Shown here: in pieces, positions 22,150 through 32,425 of the stretch | How positions within the stretch are numbered: position 1 is the stretch's first letter | Layout: every line of letters begins with the position of its first letter | Assembly (NCBI GenBank): GCA_023014485.1 | Contig: JAJOZX010002584.1 | Coordinates: 205,001-269,000 of the forward strand | From: Bathynomus jamesi | Lineage: Eukaryota; Arthropoda; Malacostraca; Isopoda; Cirolanidae | Length of the DNA stretch: 64,000 nucleotides | Direction: 5' to 3' | Translations under genes and position numbers: made by a program | Notes under the pieces: generated by a model | Told to the model about the DNA's origin: nothing | The model's input: the letters and a program-made list of their open reading frames with translations, nothing else | The model's database searches: none

Positions 22150-22876
22150 CAGGGTGTCCCATAAGACAGGCATCATAGGAAAAATAATAAAAAAAGGCAA
22201 AACAAAAGCTTTTATTTACAGAACGTGCTCAATATGTCCACCATTGTTTTCAATACACAAATTCAGACGTGATACCCAGTCAGGAAGCACACGGTGAATG
22301 ATGTCAGGAGTAATGGTGTTACATGCCCCAATAATGCGCTGCTGCAAATGTTGAACACTTCTAATTTTCTCTGCGTATGCCAGCGCTTTCAAGTGGCCCC
22401 AGAGATAAAAATCTAGTGGCGTGAGATCCGGGCTTCTAGCTGGCCATTCCACAGGCCCTCGACGTCCTATCCAATGACCAGGGAATTGTTGGTGCAGGTA
22501 CTCCCTTACTTGGGTGCTGTAATGTGCAGGAGCGCCGTCTTGCTGGAACCATATTGGGAAATTTCCTTCTTCGTTCCAGGATAGCAGTCGCTGTATCATC
22601 GTCAGTGGACCTCCTTCTATGGATCCTGTTTCCTTAAACTTTGCAACAAGTCTGCTAACACAACTCTGTGTTATTGGCTCGCGGTCTGGATGCAGTCTGT
22701 TAAATTTAGCAGCGGCCTCTCTTTGACTCCGATTTCCTATGAGTAGAATTATCTGGATTCGTTCTTCCTTGCTCACAGACATTATAGCCTGTAGAAAGAG
22801 AAAAATATGAATTATGTTTTGTAGAAATAGAAAAATATGAATTTCTCCTATGATGCCGGACTTACGGGACACCCTC
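22150..22876 (-). mobile_element. DD41D mariner-group element, internal deletion derivative 1
   Basis: TIRs start CAGGGTGTCCCATAAG (left) and GAGGGTGTCCCGTAAG (right, complement), flanked by TA. The 727-bp element keeps both gene ends but lacks the middle of the transposase. A sister derivative lies at 36216-36969. Confidence 0.9.
22216..22782 (-). pseudogene. DD41D transposase with in-frame central deletion
   Basis: The start at MSVSKEERIQI is chosen because it fits the family's usual N-terminus. The upstream in-frame part is TIR-derived. The N-terminal helix-turn-helix (NRSQREAAAKFN, VSRLVAKFKETGSIEG) is kept, then the frame jumps to EEGNFPIWFQQDGAPAHYS, losing the first catalytic Asp. The second Asp (QQDGAP) and third (SPDLTPLD) are 41 residues apart. 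The C-terminus ends ENNGGHIEHVL. A DNA-binding but non-catalytic product could act as a repressor of full-length relatives; that is inference. Confidence 0.85.
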
Positions 22877-22889
22877 TATATATATTATA

Positions 22890-22940
<51 letters not shown>

Positions 22941-23000
22941 GAGGTTAATTCAATAAGTAACCGCACTTCTTATTTTCACATCTGATAGATTATAAGCACA

Positions 23001-23300
23001 TCATTTCTCAACATAGTTCCCCTGTTTCTCAATACACTTAGTCCAGCGATCTACAAGCTTCCTAATGCCATCACAAAAGAATGTTTTTGGCTGCGGTCGT
23101 AGCCAGTAATGCACCACCTCCTTCAGGTCATCATCGCCTTGGAATCGCTGACCTCGCAAAGCGTCTTTTAGTGCTTGCTTTAACTCATTCCGAAGCATGT
23201 CAGAATACGATGCACCTGTTACTGTAGTTCCACGCTCTAGATAATGTTCAAGGTTATCATTATCATTATTCGTATTCTGACATGCTTCTGAATGAGTTAA
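23001..23300 (-). pseudogene. Mariner transposase C-terminus, left arm
   Basis: The minus-strand frame includes YLERGTTVTGASYSDMLRN, then jumps to LKDALRGQRFQGDDDLKE and ends KCIEKQGNYVEK. The catalytic HDNARPH and SPDLAPSD boxes are deleted. It is the mirror of the plus-strand frame that follows. Confidence 0.8.
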
Positions 23301-23656
23301 AGCAAACAATTCGCACAAAACGGAGAGGGAGATTGTCGGAAGGTGTTATTCTGTTACACAATAATGCGCGCCATCATACCGCTGCACAGACTACAAAATG
23401 CCTTCAAGAACTTAAATTTGAAGTTCTCGACCATCCAGCCTACAGTCCAGACTTGGCACCTTCAGATTTTTACCTGTTTGGATCACTAAAAGACGCTTTG
23501 AGAGGTCAGCAATTCCAAGGCGATGATGACCTGAAGGAGGCGGTGCATGACTGGCTACGCACACAGCCAAAAACATTCTTTTGTGATGGCATTAAGAAGC
23601 TTGTAGATCGCTGGACTAAGTGTATTGAGAAACAGGGAGACTATGTTGAGAAGTGA
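23282..23656 (+). pseudogene. Mariner transposase C-terminal half, right arm (DD34D type)
   Basis: The plus-strand frame carries LLHNNARHHTAAQTTKCL, where the normal HDNARPH has lost its catalytic Asp (D to N), then YSPDLAPSDFYLFGSLKD with the third Asp, and the DRWTKCIEKQGDYVEK end. The N-terminal half is absent. Near-identical to 58300-58611. Confidence 0.85.
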
Positions 23657-23731
23657 TGTGTTTATAATTTATCAGATGTGAAAATAAAATTGTGAAAATA
23701 AAAAGTGCGGATACTTATTGAATTACCCTCG

Positions 23732-24251
23732 TATATATTAGTAGAAACCTGATACGCGAGAAACGCCAACCCTGCACGCATAATTCCTTGAACGCTTCCA
23801 GAAGTTACGTATTTTGAGATAAAACTAACGGGGACCGCAAAACCGGACACGGCGGGTTCCGGAACGCTGTCCGAACGCTGCTTAAAAAGAGCCATGAATT
23901 TTTCCCTACTCTACTCAACCTACCCTTGGGTTAGCCTAAACGATCCACGCCTCACATACAGGGAATATTTGTTTGTTTGCTGTTTTTTTTAAGTAATGTT
24001 AGTGAATGGATTAATTACAATAACAAACAATGAATTTTTCCTTCAATATTGTCCTTTTTATATGCTCATAATTTTTCGTCTTCCGACACTGATCAGAAAT
24101 AGACTGCCTTAAAATATATCTTTTTTTCTCTCTACAAAAATCTGTTTAAACAGTCAAGGTTGCCCCAACAGGGACAAATAACCCAAGGGAAGATAACGAT
24201 ATGAAGCCGAAATATACATAATATATTTAGAAATCGGTAAATATATATATA
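23732..24251. other. No gene recognised
   Basis: A moderately AT-rich stretch between the head-to-head mariner and the next long LTR, without recognised coding or repeat similarity. Confidence 0.5.
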
Positions 24252-24539
24252 TGTTAACCCCTCCGTCTATGGCCTGGGTTGGTTCGAAGTCGACGGGGGT
24301 TCTGGTTAGGAGGCAGTAACGAATTTGTTACTTGCAGTAGTTTCTTCTATGCTACTCTCCGAGTTCTTCTGTACTAGCTCGGAGGATTCTGAGAGGCCTA
24401 TTAAATTCTCTGAGGGTTCCCCCCGATTCTTCTTGGAACGTATCTGGAGATTTTAATGACTAAGTTCTCTGAAGAGAGCACGACTCGAAGGAGAAGATAA
24501 AGGCTGTTTCTTATTGTAATTTACTGCTAAAATGTACAG

Positions 24540-24862
24540 TAGGGTGGAGCGAAAAATACTTTTTTTCTAGTATGAAGTTCTAATAGTGATTAAACGTTGC
24601 ATTTAGTGGACGAAATATGCCTGCCAAAATATGAGTTTATTTTTTTAAACTTTTCAGCTGCCACCAGGGGGCTAAAGTTAACACAATTTTGTGTAAAAAG
24701 GAAAAAAATGCTTCTATTTTAGGTTTGTCAAACTATTATAAAATTTTATCTTAGAATTATCTAATAGTTTGATTAAGATTCGTAAATGATAGGAATTCGT
24801 TTTGTAAAAATGCCTTTTCATATGCTTAATATCTTCAGCTGCCACAAGAGAGCTTTAGTTAA
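24540..24862 (+). repeat. Left TIR of hAT-like copy B
   Basis: Pairs with 27715-28036. It includes an internal near-repeat: TTCAGCTGCCACCAGGGGGC at about 24654 and CTTCAGCTGCCACAAGAGAG at about 24836, so each TIR itself holds two GCTGCCAC boxes. Such boxes are candidate transposase-binding sites. Confidence 0.88.
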
Positions 24863-25245
24863 CACAATTTAGAGTAACTGAGTCATGTTGAGACTACTAC
24901 ACTGAATGTTGTGGGGGAGGGTTTGGGGAGGGTTGTGGGTGAGGGTTTTGGTGTGAAGGAATTTCTTTCTGTGAGTCATTAGAACAGTGTGTTAACACTT
25001 GTCTTCTTAGGTAGTAGGCCTAGTCGCTCAGCTGATCGGAGAGTTTTTTAATATGATCGGAATATTATAAAACTTTATTTTAAAGTGATTTATATAGAGA
25101 TAATATTGATTTTATTATAAAATGCTTGTTATAATGTATTATATAATTTTAGTTTATTTATATAATATATTATATATTTATATAATATACTGTATTATAT
25201 ATACTTATAAAATATATTATATATATTAATTATATAATGTTTTGA

Positions 25246-25254
25246 TGTTACAGG
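25246..25254 (+). other. Splice acceptor before the transposase start (copy B)
   Basis: GATGTTACAG lies 36 bases upstream of the first ATG (25290), after an AT-rich stretch with TA-rich repeats. Comparable acceptors lie just upstream of the first ATG in copies D and E, suggesting a shared leader intron. Confidence 0.45.
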
Positions 25255-25289
25255 ATATTTTGTGATTGTGAATTTTTCTTAAAAATATT

Positions 25290-26213
25290 ATGGCATTAAA
25301 TACTAAATATAAACATTTCACTAGAGAACATATGAAGTGTGCCATATTTGAAGTACCTTGTGAGATGAGTGATATGCAACTACCAACTTATAACTGCATT
25401 ATGAAAGATTACCTGTTCACAAAACATTTAGTGAAGGAGCAGATGAATAACAAGGAGCCTTCATTTTCTGAAATAGCAGAGGCAGTTTCCAAAAAGGTAG
25501 AAAATATTTGGAAGGTCTCTTTGCCAATAGTTTCACATACACGCGTTTTACAGATGATGCGAGTGTACCATGATAAATACAGGTCCTTATTAAAGCCATA
25601 CAAGTCACGCAAGGATCAGCCTAAGTTCAAAAATCAGCTTGAAGAATTTGAAAACTCTTCAAAATGCACTTTGTTTGAAATCTGCACCTGCAAATGTAAG
25701 GAGTTTAGGAGATGCTCATGTGAAAAGAGTAAGAAAGTCCCTCCAAAAGAGCAGGATTTTTTAAATGACCAACGAACACGCAGAATAATGGTGATAGGAA
25801 GCATTGACATAGCACACACAAGACGATTACAAGCAAGAGAACATCGAAAGGAAATGGAAAAAGCACGTCTGGAATCCTCACAAACAACTAGTGCTGCTAT
25901 AACCAATACGTCCAACTTACAAATCGAAATAGAGACAAGTGAACTTCAACAACTAGAAGAGATATCTGAAGATAATGAGGAAGATACAACCTTGACTCAA
26001 TATGTAATATCAGAACAACAGATGCGTGAGCCACTGCCTTCATTAGCAATTACTTGTGATAGATTTAAAATGTCGGACAGAGCTGGGGCTGCTATTGCTT
26101 CCGCAGTATTGGCAGATCTTAAAATTGTTACTCCCGAAGACAAAGGGAATATTATAGACAGAAGTAAGCTAAGACGTGAAAGACAAAACAGAGAAAGGAA
26201 CTACAACAGATAG
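25290..26213 (+). CDS. hAT-like transposase, N-terminal region (copy B)
   Basis: 307 codons, intact. An N-terminal helical region (VSHTRVLQMMRVYHDKYRSL) is followed by a Cys cluster (CTCKCKEFRRCSCE, residues 129-142; possible zinc site). Then comes the family signature VPPKEQDFLNDQRTRRIM / VIGSIDIAHTRR, an acidic linker (150 residues on from the Cys cluster begins SEDNEEDTT), and the TCDRFKMSDRAGAAIASAV block ending IIDRSKLRRERQ. Copies C and E carry the same blocks in the same order. The frame stops at 26213 and the protein continues in another frame. Likely roles are DNA binding and multimerisation; that is inference. Confidence 0.75.
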   Translation: MALNTKYKHFTREHMKCAIFEVPCEMSDMQLPTYNCIMKDYLFTKHLVKEQMNNKEPSFSEIAEAVSKKVENIWKVSLPIVSHTRVLQMMRVYHDKYRSLLKPYKSRKDQPKFKNQLEEFENSSKCTLFEICTCKCKEFRRCSCEKSKKVPPKEQDFLNDQRTRRIMVIGSIDIAHTRRLQAREHRKEMEKARLESSQTTSAAITNTSNLQIEIETSELQQLEEISEDNEEDTTLTQYVISEQQMREPLPSLAITCDRFKMSDRAGAAIASAVLADLKIVTPEDKGNIIDRSKLRRERQNRERNYNR

Positions 26214-27532
26214 GAGAGCCAAAAACCATGCGGGGATTATACTTTGATGGCAGAAAGGATAAAACAATGATTCAAGCCAGGAGAGTGATGGCTCTAACCA
26301 CCAAAGAACCAAACGCGAAGAGCATATCAGCATAATATCTGAACCACACTCTCTGTACTTTGCACATGTGACACCTTCCAGTGGCAAAGCTAAATACATT
26401 TGCACAGCGCTAGTGAATTGCTTGAAAGAAAGGAATGTTGATATAGGGAACATCGTTGCAGTTGGCTGTGATTCGACAGTGGTTAACACTGGTAGTATTG
26501 GAGGCACAATAAGATTACTGGAAGAAGCCTTTAATAAGCCATTGCAGTGGCTGATATACCTTTTACACCTTAATGAACTTCCATTGCGCCATCTGTTTCA
26601 TCACTTGGATGGTACCACTACTGGACCAAGAGCATTTTCAGGAGAAATTGACCGAGCACTTTCAGACTGTGAAAAGCTTCCCATAGTTAACTTCAAACCC
26701 ATTGAAATTCAAGAAGAAATGTGTGAGGTTGATGTAGATGACATAAGTACTGACCAGAAATACCTTCTTGAAATTCACAAGGCTATATCAAGTGGAACAT
26801 TCTCAAAGAGTCTTTCATAAGAGTCCAGGCAATATATCACATTCAAGGTGGCTCACCACAGCAAACAGGACTCTGCGGTTATATGCAAGCACAGAGAATC
26901 CTTCAGGCAATTTACAAGAATTAGCTACTTTCATTGTTAGGGTATACGCACCAATGTGGTTTCAGATAAAGCGTAAACCATTATGCCAATATGGTGCTAA
27001 ACATATGTGGCATATGATTGCAAGAAGCCGGTATCTCCGTGAAGAGCTTAGGAGAGTACATGACTCAGTCATTCAGCGAAATGCATATTACGCAAATCAA
27101 GAAAACATTCTCATTGCAATGATAGCTGATGAAAGGGAGCATGTGCGTCAGTTGGGATTTAGGCGTATCATAAAAGCAAGGGCAAGCATTCAAGAAACAG
27201 ATGTTATCAGGTATTTTAAGGTGCCAGAAATAAATTTTTATGCCAAAGACTATACAGATCTCATTATGTGGCAAGATTTTCAAAGAGCAGAACCACCGAT
27301 AACCAAAGGAGTTTCTCTTGATGATATTGAATCATGCATCAAACATGGTACTACTCTTCATTCAGAATTATTTTAGTTTCCATGTCATACACAAGCCGTA
27401 GAGAGATGCGTCAAGCTCGTTACAGACGCTGCTGGATCAGTCTGCGGACCTACAAACAGAGACGGTTGGATTCGTGCTACATTAGAATCAAGGAAAAAAC
27501 AGCCAAAATTTGACACAAAAGCAAATTACTAA
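26214..27532 (+). pseudogene. hAT-like transposase, catalytic region, frameshifted (copy B)
   Basis: Just after the N-terminal ORF a shifted frame reads RGLYFDGRKDKT (first putative catalytic Asp). The 26368-26820 frame has VAVGCDSTVVNTGSIGG (second Asp), WLIYLLHLNELPLRHL (the Cys of the hAT-like C/H box is lost), and YLLEIHKAISSG. The 26768-27376 frame has SHSRWLTTANRTLRLY, WFQIKRKP and RELGW-like QLGFRRIIKAR. After a stop at 27374, HTQAVERCVKLVTDAAGSV and TLESRKKQPKF end at 27532. The A-V-ER box takes the place of the hATC S-x-ER motif. Two frameshifts and a stop make it inactive. Confidence 0.75.
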
Positions 27533-27714
27533 ATAGTCTTCAGCAAGAACCCTTTCTAGAGGGAGGTTGGTTGGGGAAAGGGTGGTAACTCCGCTAAGGC
27601 ACGAAATAACGTTTCTTAACTGTCTCAAGCCAGTAAAGGAGGAGAGACATCCTAATTTATTACTGTTCCCTTTTTCAAGTAAATACAGAATCATACTTAA
27701 TTGTCATTTTTAAG

Positions 27715-28036
27715 TTAAATTCAGCCCTCTTGTGGCAGCTGAAGATATTAAGCATATGAAAAGGCATTTTTACAAAACGAATTCTTATCATTTAAGAATC
27801 TTAATCAAACAATTAGATAATTCTAAGATAAAATTTTATAATAGTTTGATAAACCTAAAATAGAAGCTTTTTTTCCTTTTTACCGAAAATTGTGTTAACT
27901 TTAGCCCCCTGGTGGCAGCTGAAAATATTAAACAAATGAACTCATATTTTGGCAGGTATATATCGTCCACTAAATGCAACTTCTAATCACTATTAGAACT
28001 TCATACTAGAAAAAAAGTATTTTTCGCTCCACCCTA
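27715..28036 (-). repeat. Right TIR of hAT-like copy B
   Basis: The inverted copy of 24540-24862, ending CGCTCCACCCTA. Scattered mismatches show the element is no longer young. Confidence 0.88.
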
Positions 28037-29251
28037 AATTGTACAGGTAGTGCTCAGCCTCGTAGTTTAAATCAGAATGAACATGGAAGATATTATGTGG
28101 GTTTATATACCCCGATTCTACTAACATCATCATTATTAAATGTTGACGAGGCTGTATTATTTTTGCACAATAGTTAAAAATAAAGTAAATTTTTTGTTGT
28201 GACAATGGTTAAACAGATAAACAGGATATAAGAAGAGGAAGCCATATTTTTATCTTAAACCGCGTATTTTCAGATCTGCTGTTTTCCTGATCCGCCGAGT
28301 TAATTAGAAACGGAAATTGAACTATGCATCTTTATACTAAGATATGCATATGAGTAAAAATTAAGGGTTTAAGATTTACAATTAAATGCTTAGGTAAGAC
28401 ATGACTTCATCTTTTATAACGAAGAGAGAATGTATACAAAACATGAACATTGCAAAAAGTTACTCAGGATTCACTCTTAAGCTAAATCTAAAAATGATTA
28501 AGAAATTTTAAAAAGAACAAGTCACCAATTATTTGGCAAAGTAGAAAGCACATCAAAATTTATCCCAACGAAAAAATAATAATAAAAAAAATAATAACAA
28601 TTTCGCCGCGTATACATTCCTAAATGGCGACATAATGTCGGGTCGTACATTGAGTACAATCGCAAGTACATCATTGAGTACGTTGTAATTTTGGTTCATT
28701 ACAATTATGATTATAATTACCAATTAATTCACATTCGCTTATTATTGTTAATTACAGTTTCATTAAAGTACGTTAATTATATTATATTAAATTATTATCG
28801 TTAATTATAGTTTCATTAAAGTACATTAATTACATTATATTAAAATATTACAGTTCATTACAATTAAACAGTTAACTATAGTTTTTTTACAATTTCATAT
28901 TTATAGACAATTAGGATGTTAGGAGTATAACATAAAGTACATGGGCACATATGGTATATATATATAAAACATAAAACACAATAATGTTTTATAAATTAGA
29001 AGCAAGCGAGAGGAGATTTTCACCTCAAAAGCGCTCGCTTTCGCCTGGTCAGCGGAATTCGAACACTTGCATAAGCATTTATGAGATTGCGAGAAATTAA
29101 TTAATTTAAAGAAAAGAAATAAAAAGAATACATGTGAACGTACTTACATGTAAGGTAACTACGTACGTGATCATGATCATTTGCGAACATGTACGAATGC
29201 ATAAAGTTTTGTACACACATTGGTAGTCACACAATAGGTTGACAATAGTAG

Positions 29252-29600
29252 ACAATAGGTAGCTGAATGAATAATTAATAAAATTAACAAAAGATAAAGG
29301 TCATGAAAGGAAATGGACGTATGAATGAAGAACATATAAATAATAATAGGTTAAAGAATTTACCATACATTGAATACTAAAGATATCCACATATTAAATA
29401 CGTGATTCAGTAGTGACAATAGATTCAGTATTGACAATAGTAGACAATAGGTAGCTGAATGAATAATTAATAAAATTAACAAAAGATAAAGGTCAAGAAA
29501 GGAAATGGACGTATGAATGAAGAACATATAAATAATAATAGGTTAAAGAATTTACCATACATTGAATACTAAAGATATCCACATATTAAATACGTGATTC
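29252..29600. repeat. Tandem duplication of about 185 bp inside long LTR copy 3
   Basis: GACAATAGGTAGCTGAATG begins both units (about 29252 and 29438), and both include GTCATGAAAGG/GTCAAGAAAGG and TACCATACATTGAATAC. The other LTR copies have a single unit. Confidence 0.85.
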
Positions 29601-30264
29601 AGTATTCAAGGTATGGAAAACGTGAAGGGAATTAAGTTACTTTATGACGTCATAGTTATTCACTTCATACGTACAGTATAAGTCATTATTGAGGGAACTT
29701 AGAGGAAACGAATTAAAGAGATACAGTAATGAAGGGTTTACAGCCATGGTACAAGAGTGAGTGAAACTATTAATTAAATAAATATACTTATACGAGTAGA
29801 GAGTAAATATTAAGAAATTGGTACATTTGAGGAAGAATTAAGTAAATGACTAAAGAAACATAAAAAAGGGTTCAAATCATACCACATTCAATTTGTATGC
29901 ATAATCTAATAAAATTTAGGGATGAGGGTTAGATGCAAGACATCAATAATTAATTATAATAAATTCTGTAATAAATGGAAAATGGAGATATGGGTAATAT
30001 TGTAATGGAAATGTTAAACAATCTAAACCGTCAATTGTCTTGTTTGTACTTTAAAGGAATGAAATTAAGGGACATTCATTTCTCACAACGAACCTTTACT
30101 GACACAAACATGGATTCGACTTAACCATAGAAATGATAGGTCGCATGGTTGTGAAACTGCAAAAAATAGAAAGCAACAAATAAAATTTTTATCCAAACTC
30201 GCGTTAGGTGATTTTGGTTCTTATGTAAAAATGAATATTTGATTATATAGGAATTATTTATTGT

Positions 30265-30266
30265 TC

Positions 30267-30306
<40 letters not shown>

Positions 30307-30330
30307 TATTATATATATATATATAATAAC
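30265..30330. repeat. (TA)n microsatellite at an LTR edge
   Basis: TA runs split by AAATTATT, at the end of long LTR copy 3. Confidence 0.9.
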
Positions 30331-30906
30331 GATAATACTAATAATATCAATAAATAAACTCATTTGTGAAAATAATAAGCAAAGTCTTCGCGGCAGATAT
30401 TTCTAATAATTTTTATCGTCTCTATTTATTTCAGAAAATGTCAATTTGTATCATCTTGGGTGTTTGCTTCTTTTAAACCGGCTTGAACCGAATTTCCACT
30501 TGTGTAAAATGAAAAATTGGGGCAAGCTATAAAAGAAAAATTCTACCATTCTCAGATAAAATAAATGTATTGTGTTGGCATAGGGACGTTTTTAAACCAG
30601 TTTTATTACCACTCTACCATTAATAACAAAAAAAATCGTCTTTGTATTTCACATCTCTGAGCAAAAGTTCTGAATTATGATCCCTCAAGCTTTACACTTT
30701 CAAGAGCATGTTTGTACAGAGGCGATTATACATATAAAAGAAAGACCGAAAGAGATAATTTTATTTGACCAGGGCAGGATCACTATCGCGACGGAGGCAA
30801 AATTTCTCATGGTAATATAATCTCTAAAAACGAATATCTACAAACTTGAACGTTATCTATACATTTGCAACTACGAAAAACCCTGTTGGATATATTATTT
30901 CAAATT
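30331..30906. other. No gene recognised
   Basis: AT-rich intergenic DNA left of the Gypsy element, with no recognised ORF or repeat. Confidence 0.5.
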
Positions 30907-30910
30907 ACAT

Positions 30911-31373
30911 TGTAGTGAATACTCTTATTTTAGTTTCAAGATAAATGTTAATTTAACGTCTTGAATTTCGGAATAGCTATAAATTCATTTTAAATTAGTT
31001 ACCCCTCATAATTCAATTGTGAACCACATTAATACTAATTTTATGTATACTATATTATTTTATTGTATGTAAACATAATTAATTATATATCACAATTGTC
31101 AGTTAATTATTTATATTCAAATAATTATTTTAATCTAATACCATGTCCATTTTACAAATAAATAATAGAAAACCAAGGGTTATATTTTCCACCTTTGGTA
31201 CTGTCGCAGTTTCGCCTAACGGACTCAATACGGCTAGTGAGATAATCACTGGTTGGCACTTAACTAGCGGCAGTGCTTATGGCTACATCATCCAGGTTAA
31301 CCTATACCGGATAGATGCGCTACGGTCCCAAGCCGTAGCTTGCCTAGGCCAACGACGACGACGTAAACCAACA
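30911..31373 (+). repeat. Gypsy 5' LTR
   Basis: Starts TGTAGTGAATACTC and ends AAACCAACA. A short ATG frame near 31143 that is duplicated in both LTRs (ISILQINNRK) is not a gene but runs across the LTR R/U5 region. Confidence 0.95.
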
Positions 31374-31375
31374 AT

Positions 31376-31393
31376 TGGTGACCCCGGAGCTGG
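31376..31393 (+). promoter_or_regulatory. Gypsy primer binding site
   Basis: TGGTGACCCCGGAGCTGG begins two bases after the LTR end and would pair with a tRNA 3' end ...CGGGGTCACCA. The tRNA is not identified. Confidence 0.8.
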
Positions 31394-31435
31394 ATTACCC
31401 CTTTTACCCGAATGACTAGGACTAGACTGTAATGT

Positions 31436-31560
31436 CGTTCGTGCCCATCACCCCCTTCACCCGAGCGACTAGGACCAGACTGTAACGTCGTTCGTGCCCA
31501 CCACCCCCTTCACCCGAGCGACTAGGACCAGACTGTAATGTCGCTCGTGCCCTCTGCCCC
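31436..31560 (+). repeat. Short tandem repeat in the Gypsy leader
   Basis: Three units of about 56 bp with the words CACCCGAGCGACTAGGACC and ACTGTAACGTCGTTCGTGCC lie between PBS and gag. The antisense open frames here are repeat translations. Confidence 0.75.
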
Positions 31561-31660
31561 TCACCCCTGCCCGTGCGCTCTGTGCCTGCGCTCGTCTCAA
31601 CCTCCACTCCTTCGTTGGGAACTTGTCGTCTTGCTTGTACGTTAGTAAGCATAGGAGAAG

Positions 31661-32425
31661 ATGCCTGACGACGCTGGTGCCATCTCCCACTTGAGCGTAA
31701 AGCTCCCCGTCTTCTGGCCGGGTGATCCATTTATTTGGTTCCACCAAGTGGAATCACAATTCAACTTGGGAAGGATCACCGCTAGCAGGACAAAATACGA
31801 TCATGTTTTGTCCTCTCTACCAGCGAGCATCATCTCTGAAGTCCGTGACGTCATCGTATCTACTTCCACGAGTGAGGACCCGTACAACGATCTGAAGTCT
31901 GCCATCCTGTGCCGCACCACTGTCTCCGAGCGTGAGAAACTACATCAGTTAATCTCAAAAGAAGACCTTGGAGACCGTAAGCCCACTCAAATGCTGAGGG
32001 CTATGCAGTGCGCTCTAGGCGAACGCGCACAAACCTTCGATAAGGACATCTTTAGACAGTTGTTCTTGCAGAAACTTCCTCCATCAGCTCAGCGTGTCTT
32101 GGCCACTATGGATCCTGCTACTCCAGTTGATAAACTAGCAGAAACTGCCGACAAAGTAGTGGAGATTGACACAGCTCCGGTCAACAACGTGAACACACAA
32201 TCGGAACTGGAGTTGAAAGTGGAAGAGTTAAGTCAACAACTCAACCACGTTTGTTCTCTGCTACAAAATCAACGGCAAAGAAGCCATTCTCGGTCAAGAT
32301 TTACGAAGAGGCATCGTTCGAGTTCCGGGAAGATCTGCTTCTACCACGCCAAATTTGGAAAGAAGGCTAGGAAGTGCATCTCCCCTTGCAATTTTTCGTC
32401 GGAAAACCCCAGCAGCGAGTCCTAA
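31661..32425 (+). CDS. gag: Gypsy Gag polyprotein
   Basis: 254 codons. The N-terminal matrix/capsid-like part has [18 protein letters not shown] and later [13 protein letters not shown], typical of arthropod Gypsy Gag. A coiled stretch ([20 protein letters not shown]) precedes a basic SRSR region and a C-terminal zinc-knuckle-like cluster [18 protein letters not shown]. It forms the particle and packages the RNA. The stop codon overlaps the pol ATG (TAATG, 32423-32427). The start is the first ATG in the frame with the expected N-terminus. Confidence 0.93.
   Translation: MPDDAGAISHLSVKLPVFWPGDPFIWFHQVESQFNLGRITASRTKYDHVLSSLPASIISEVRDVIVSTSTSEDPYNDLKSAILCRTTVSEREKLHQLISKEDLGDRKPTQMLRAMQCALGERAQTFDKDIFRQLFLQKLPPSAQRVLATMDPATPVDKLAETADKVVEIDTAPVNNVNTQSELELKVEELSQQLNHVCSLLQNQRQRSHSRSRFTKRHRSSSGKICFYHAKFGKKARKCISPCNFSSENPSSES

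Larger units (their letters stand above)
22938..23731. mobile_element. Head-to-head mariner made of two 3' halves
   Basis: Both ends are the 3' TIR of the same mariner (ACGAGG-TTAATTCAATAAG and complement ACGAGGGTAATTCAATAAG). The left arm (22938 to about 23270) is minus strand and the right arm plus strand. Both encode the C-terminal transposase. The centre, near 23220-23300, contains the mirrored GTATTCTGACATGCTTC. The left arm also has an internal deletion (KQALKDALRG). Confidence 0.85.
24540..28036 (+). mobile_element. hAT-like DNA transposon, copy B, both ends present
   Basis: A 3.5-kb element with about 320-bp TIRs starting TAGGGTGGAGCGAAAAAT. Flanks are AAATGTACAG (24530-24539) and AATTGTACAG (28037-28046), an 8-10 bp target duplication with one mismatch. 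The undisturbed site, AAAATGTACAGGTAGTGC, is seen at 9801 and 37481 in sister LTRs. The TAGGG start obeys the hAT YARNG rule. The coding region (25290-27532) encodes the family's transposase in at least three frames. Confidence 0.88.
24252..30271 (-). repeat. Solo-like long LTR, copy 3, interrupted by hAT-like copy B
   Basis: It starts TGTTAACCCCTCC in plus reading, the same end as copies 1, 2 and 4, and ends near 30271 after the CAAACTCGCG, GATTTTGGT and ATTGTTCATTT blocks. The hAT-like element (24540-28036) lies inside, after the GCTAAAATGTACAG landmark shared with the other copies. Without the insert and the internal duplication (29252-29600) it would be about 2.3 kb. Both ends lie in TA tracts, so no target duplication can be read. 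Confidence 0.65.

Noticed and set aside
31422..31747. Minus-strand frames opposite the Gypsy leader
   Set aside because: They arise from three tandem leader repeats and duplicate the words TNDITV/TNDVTV in two frames.
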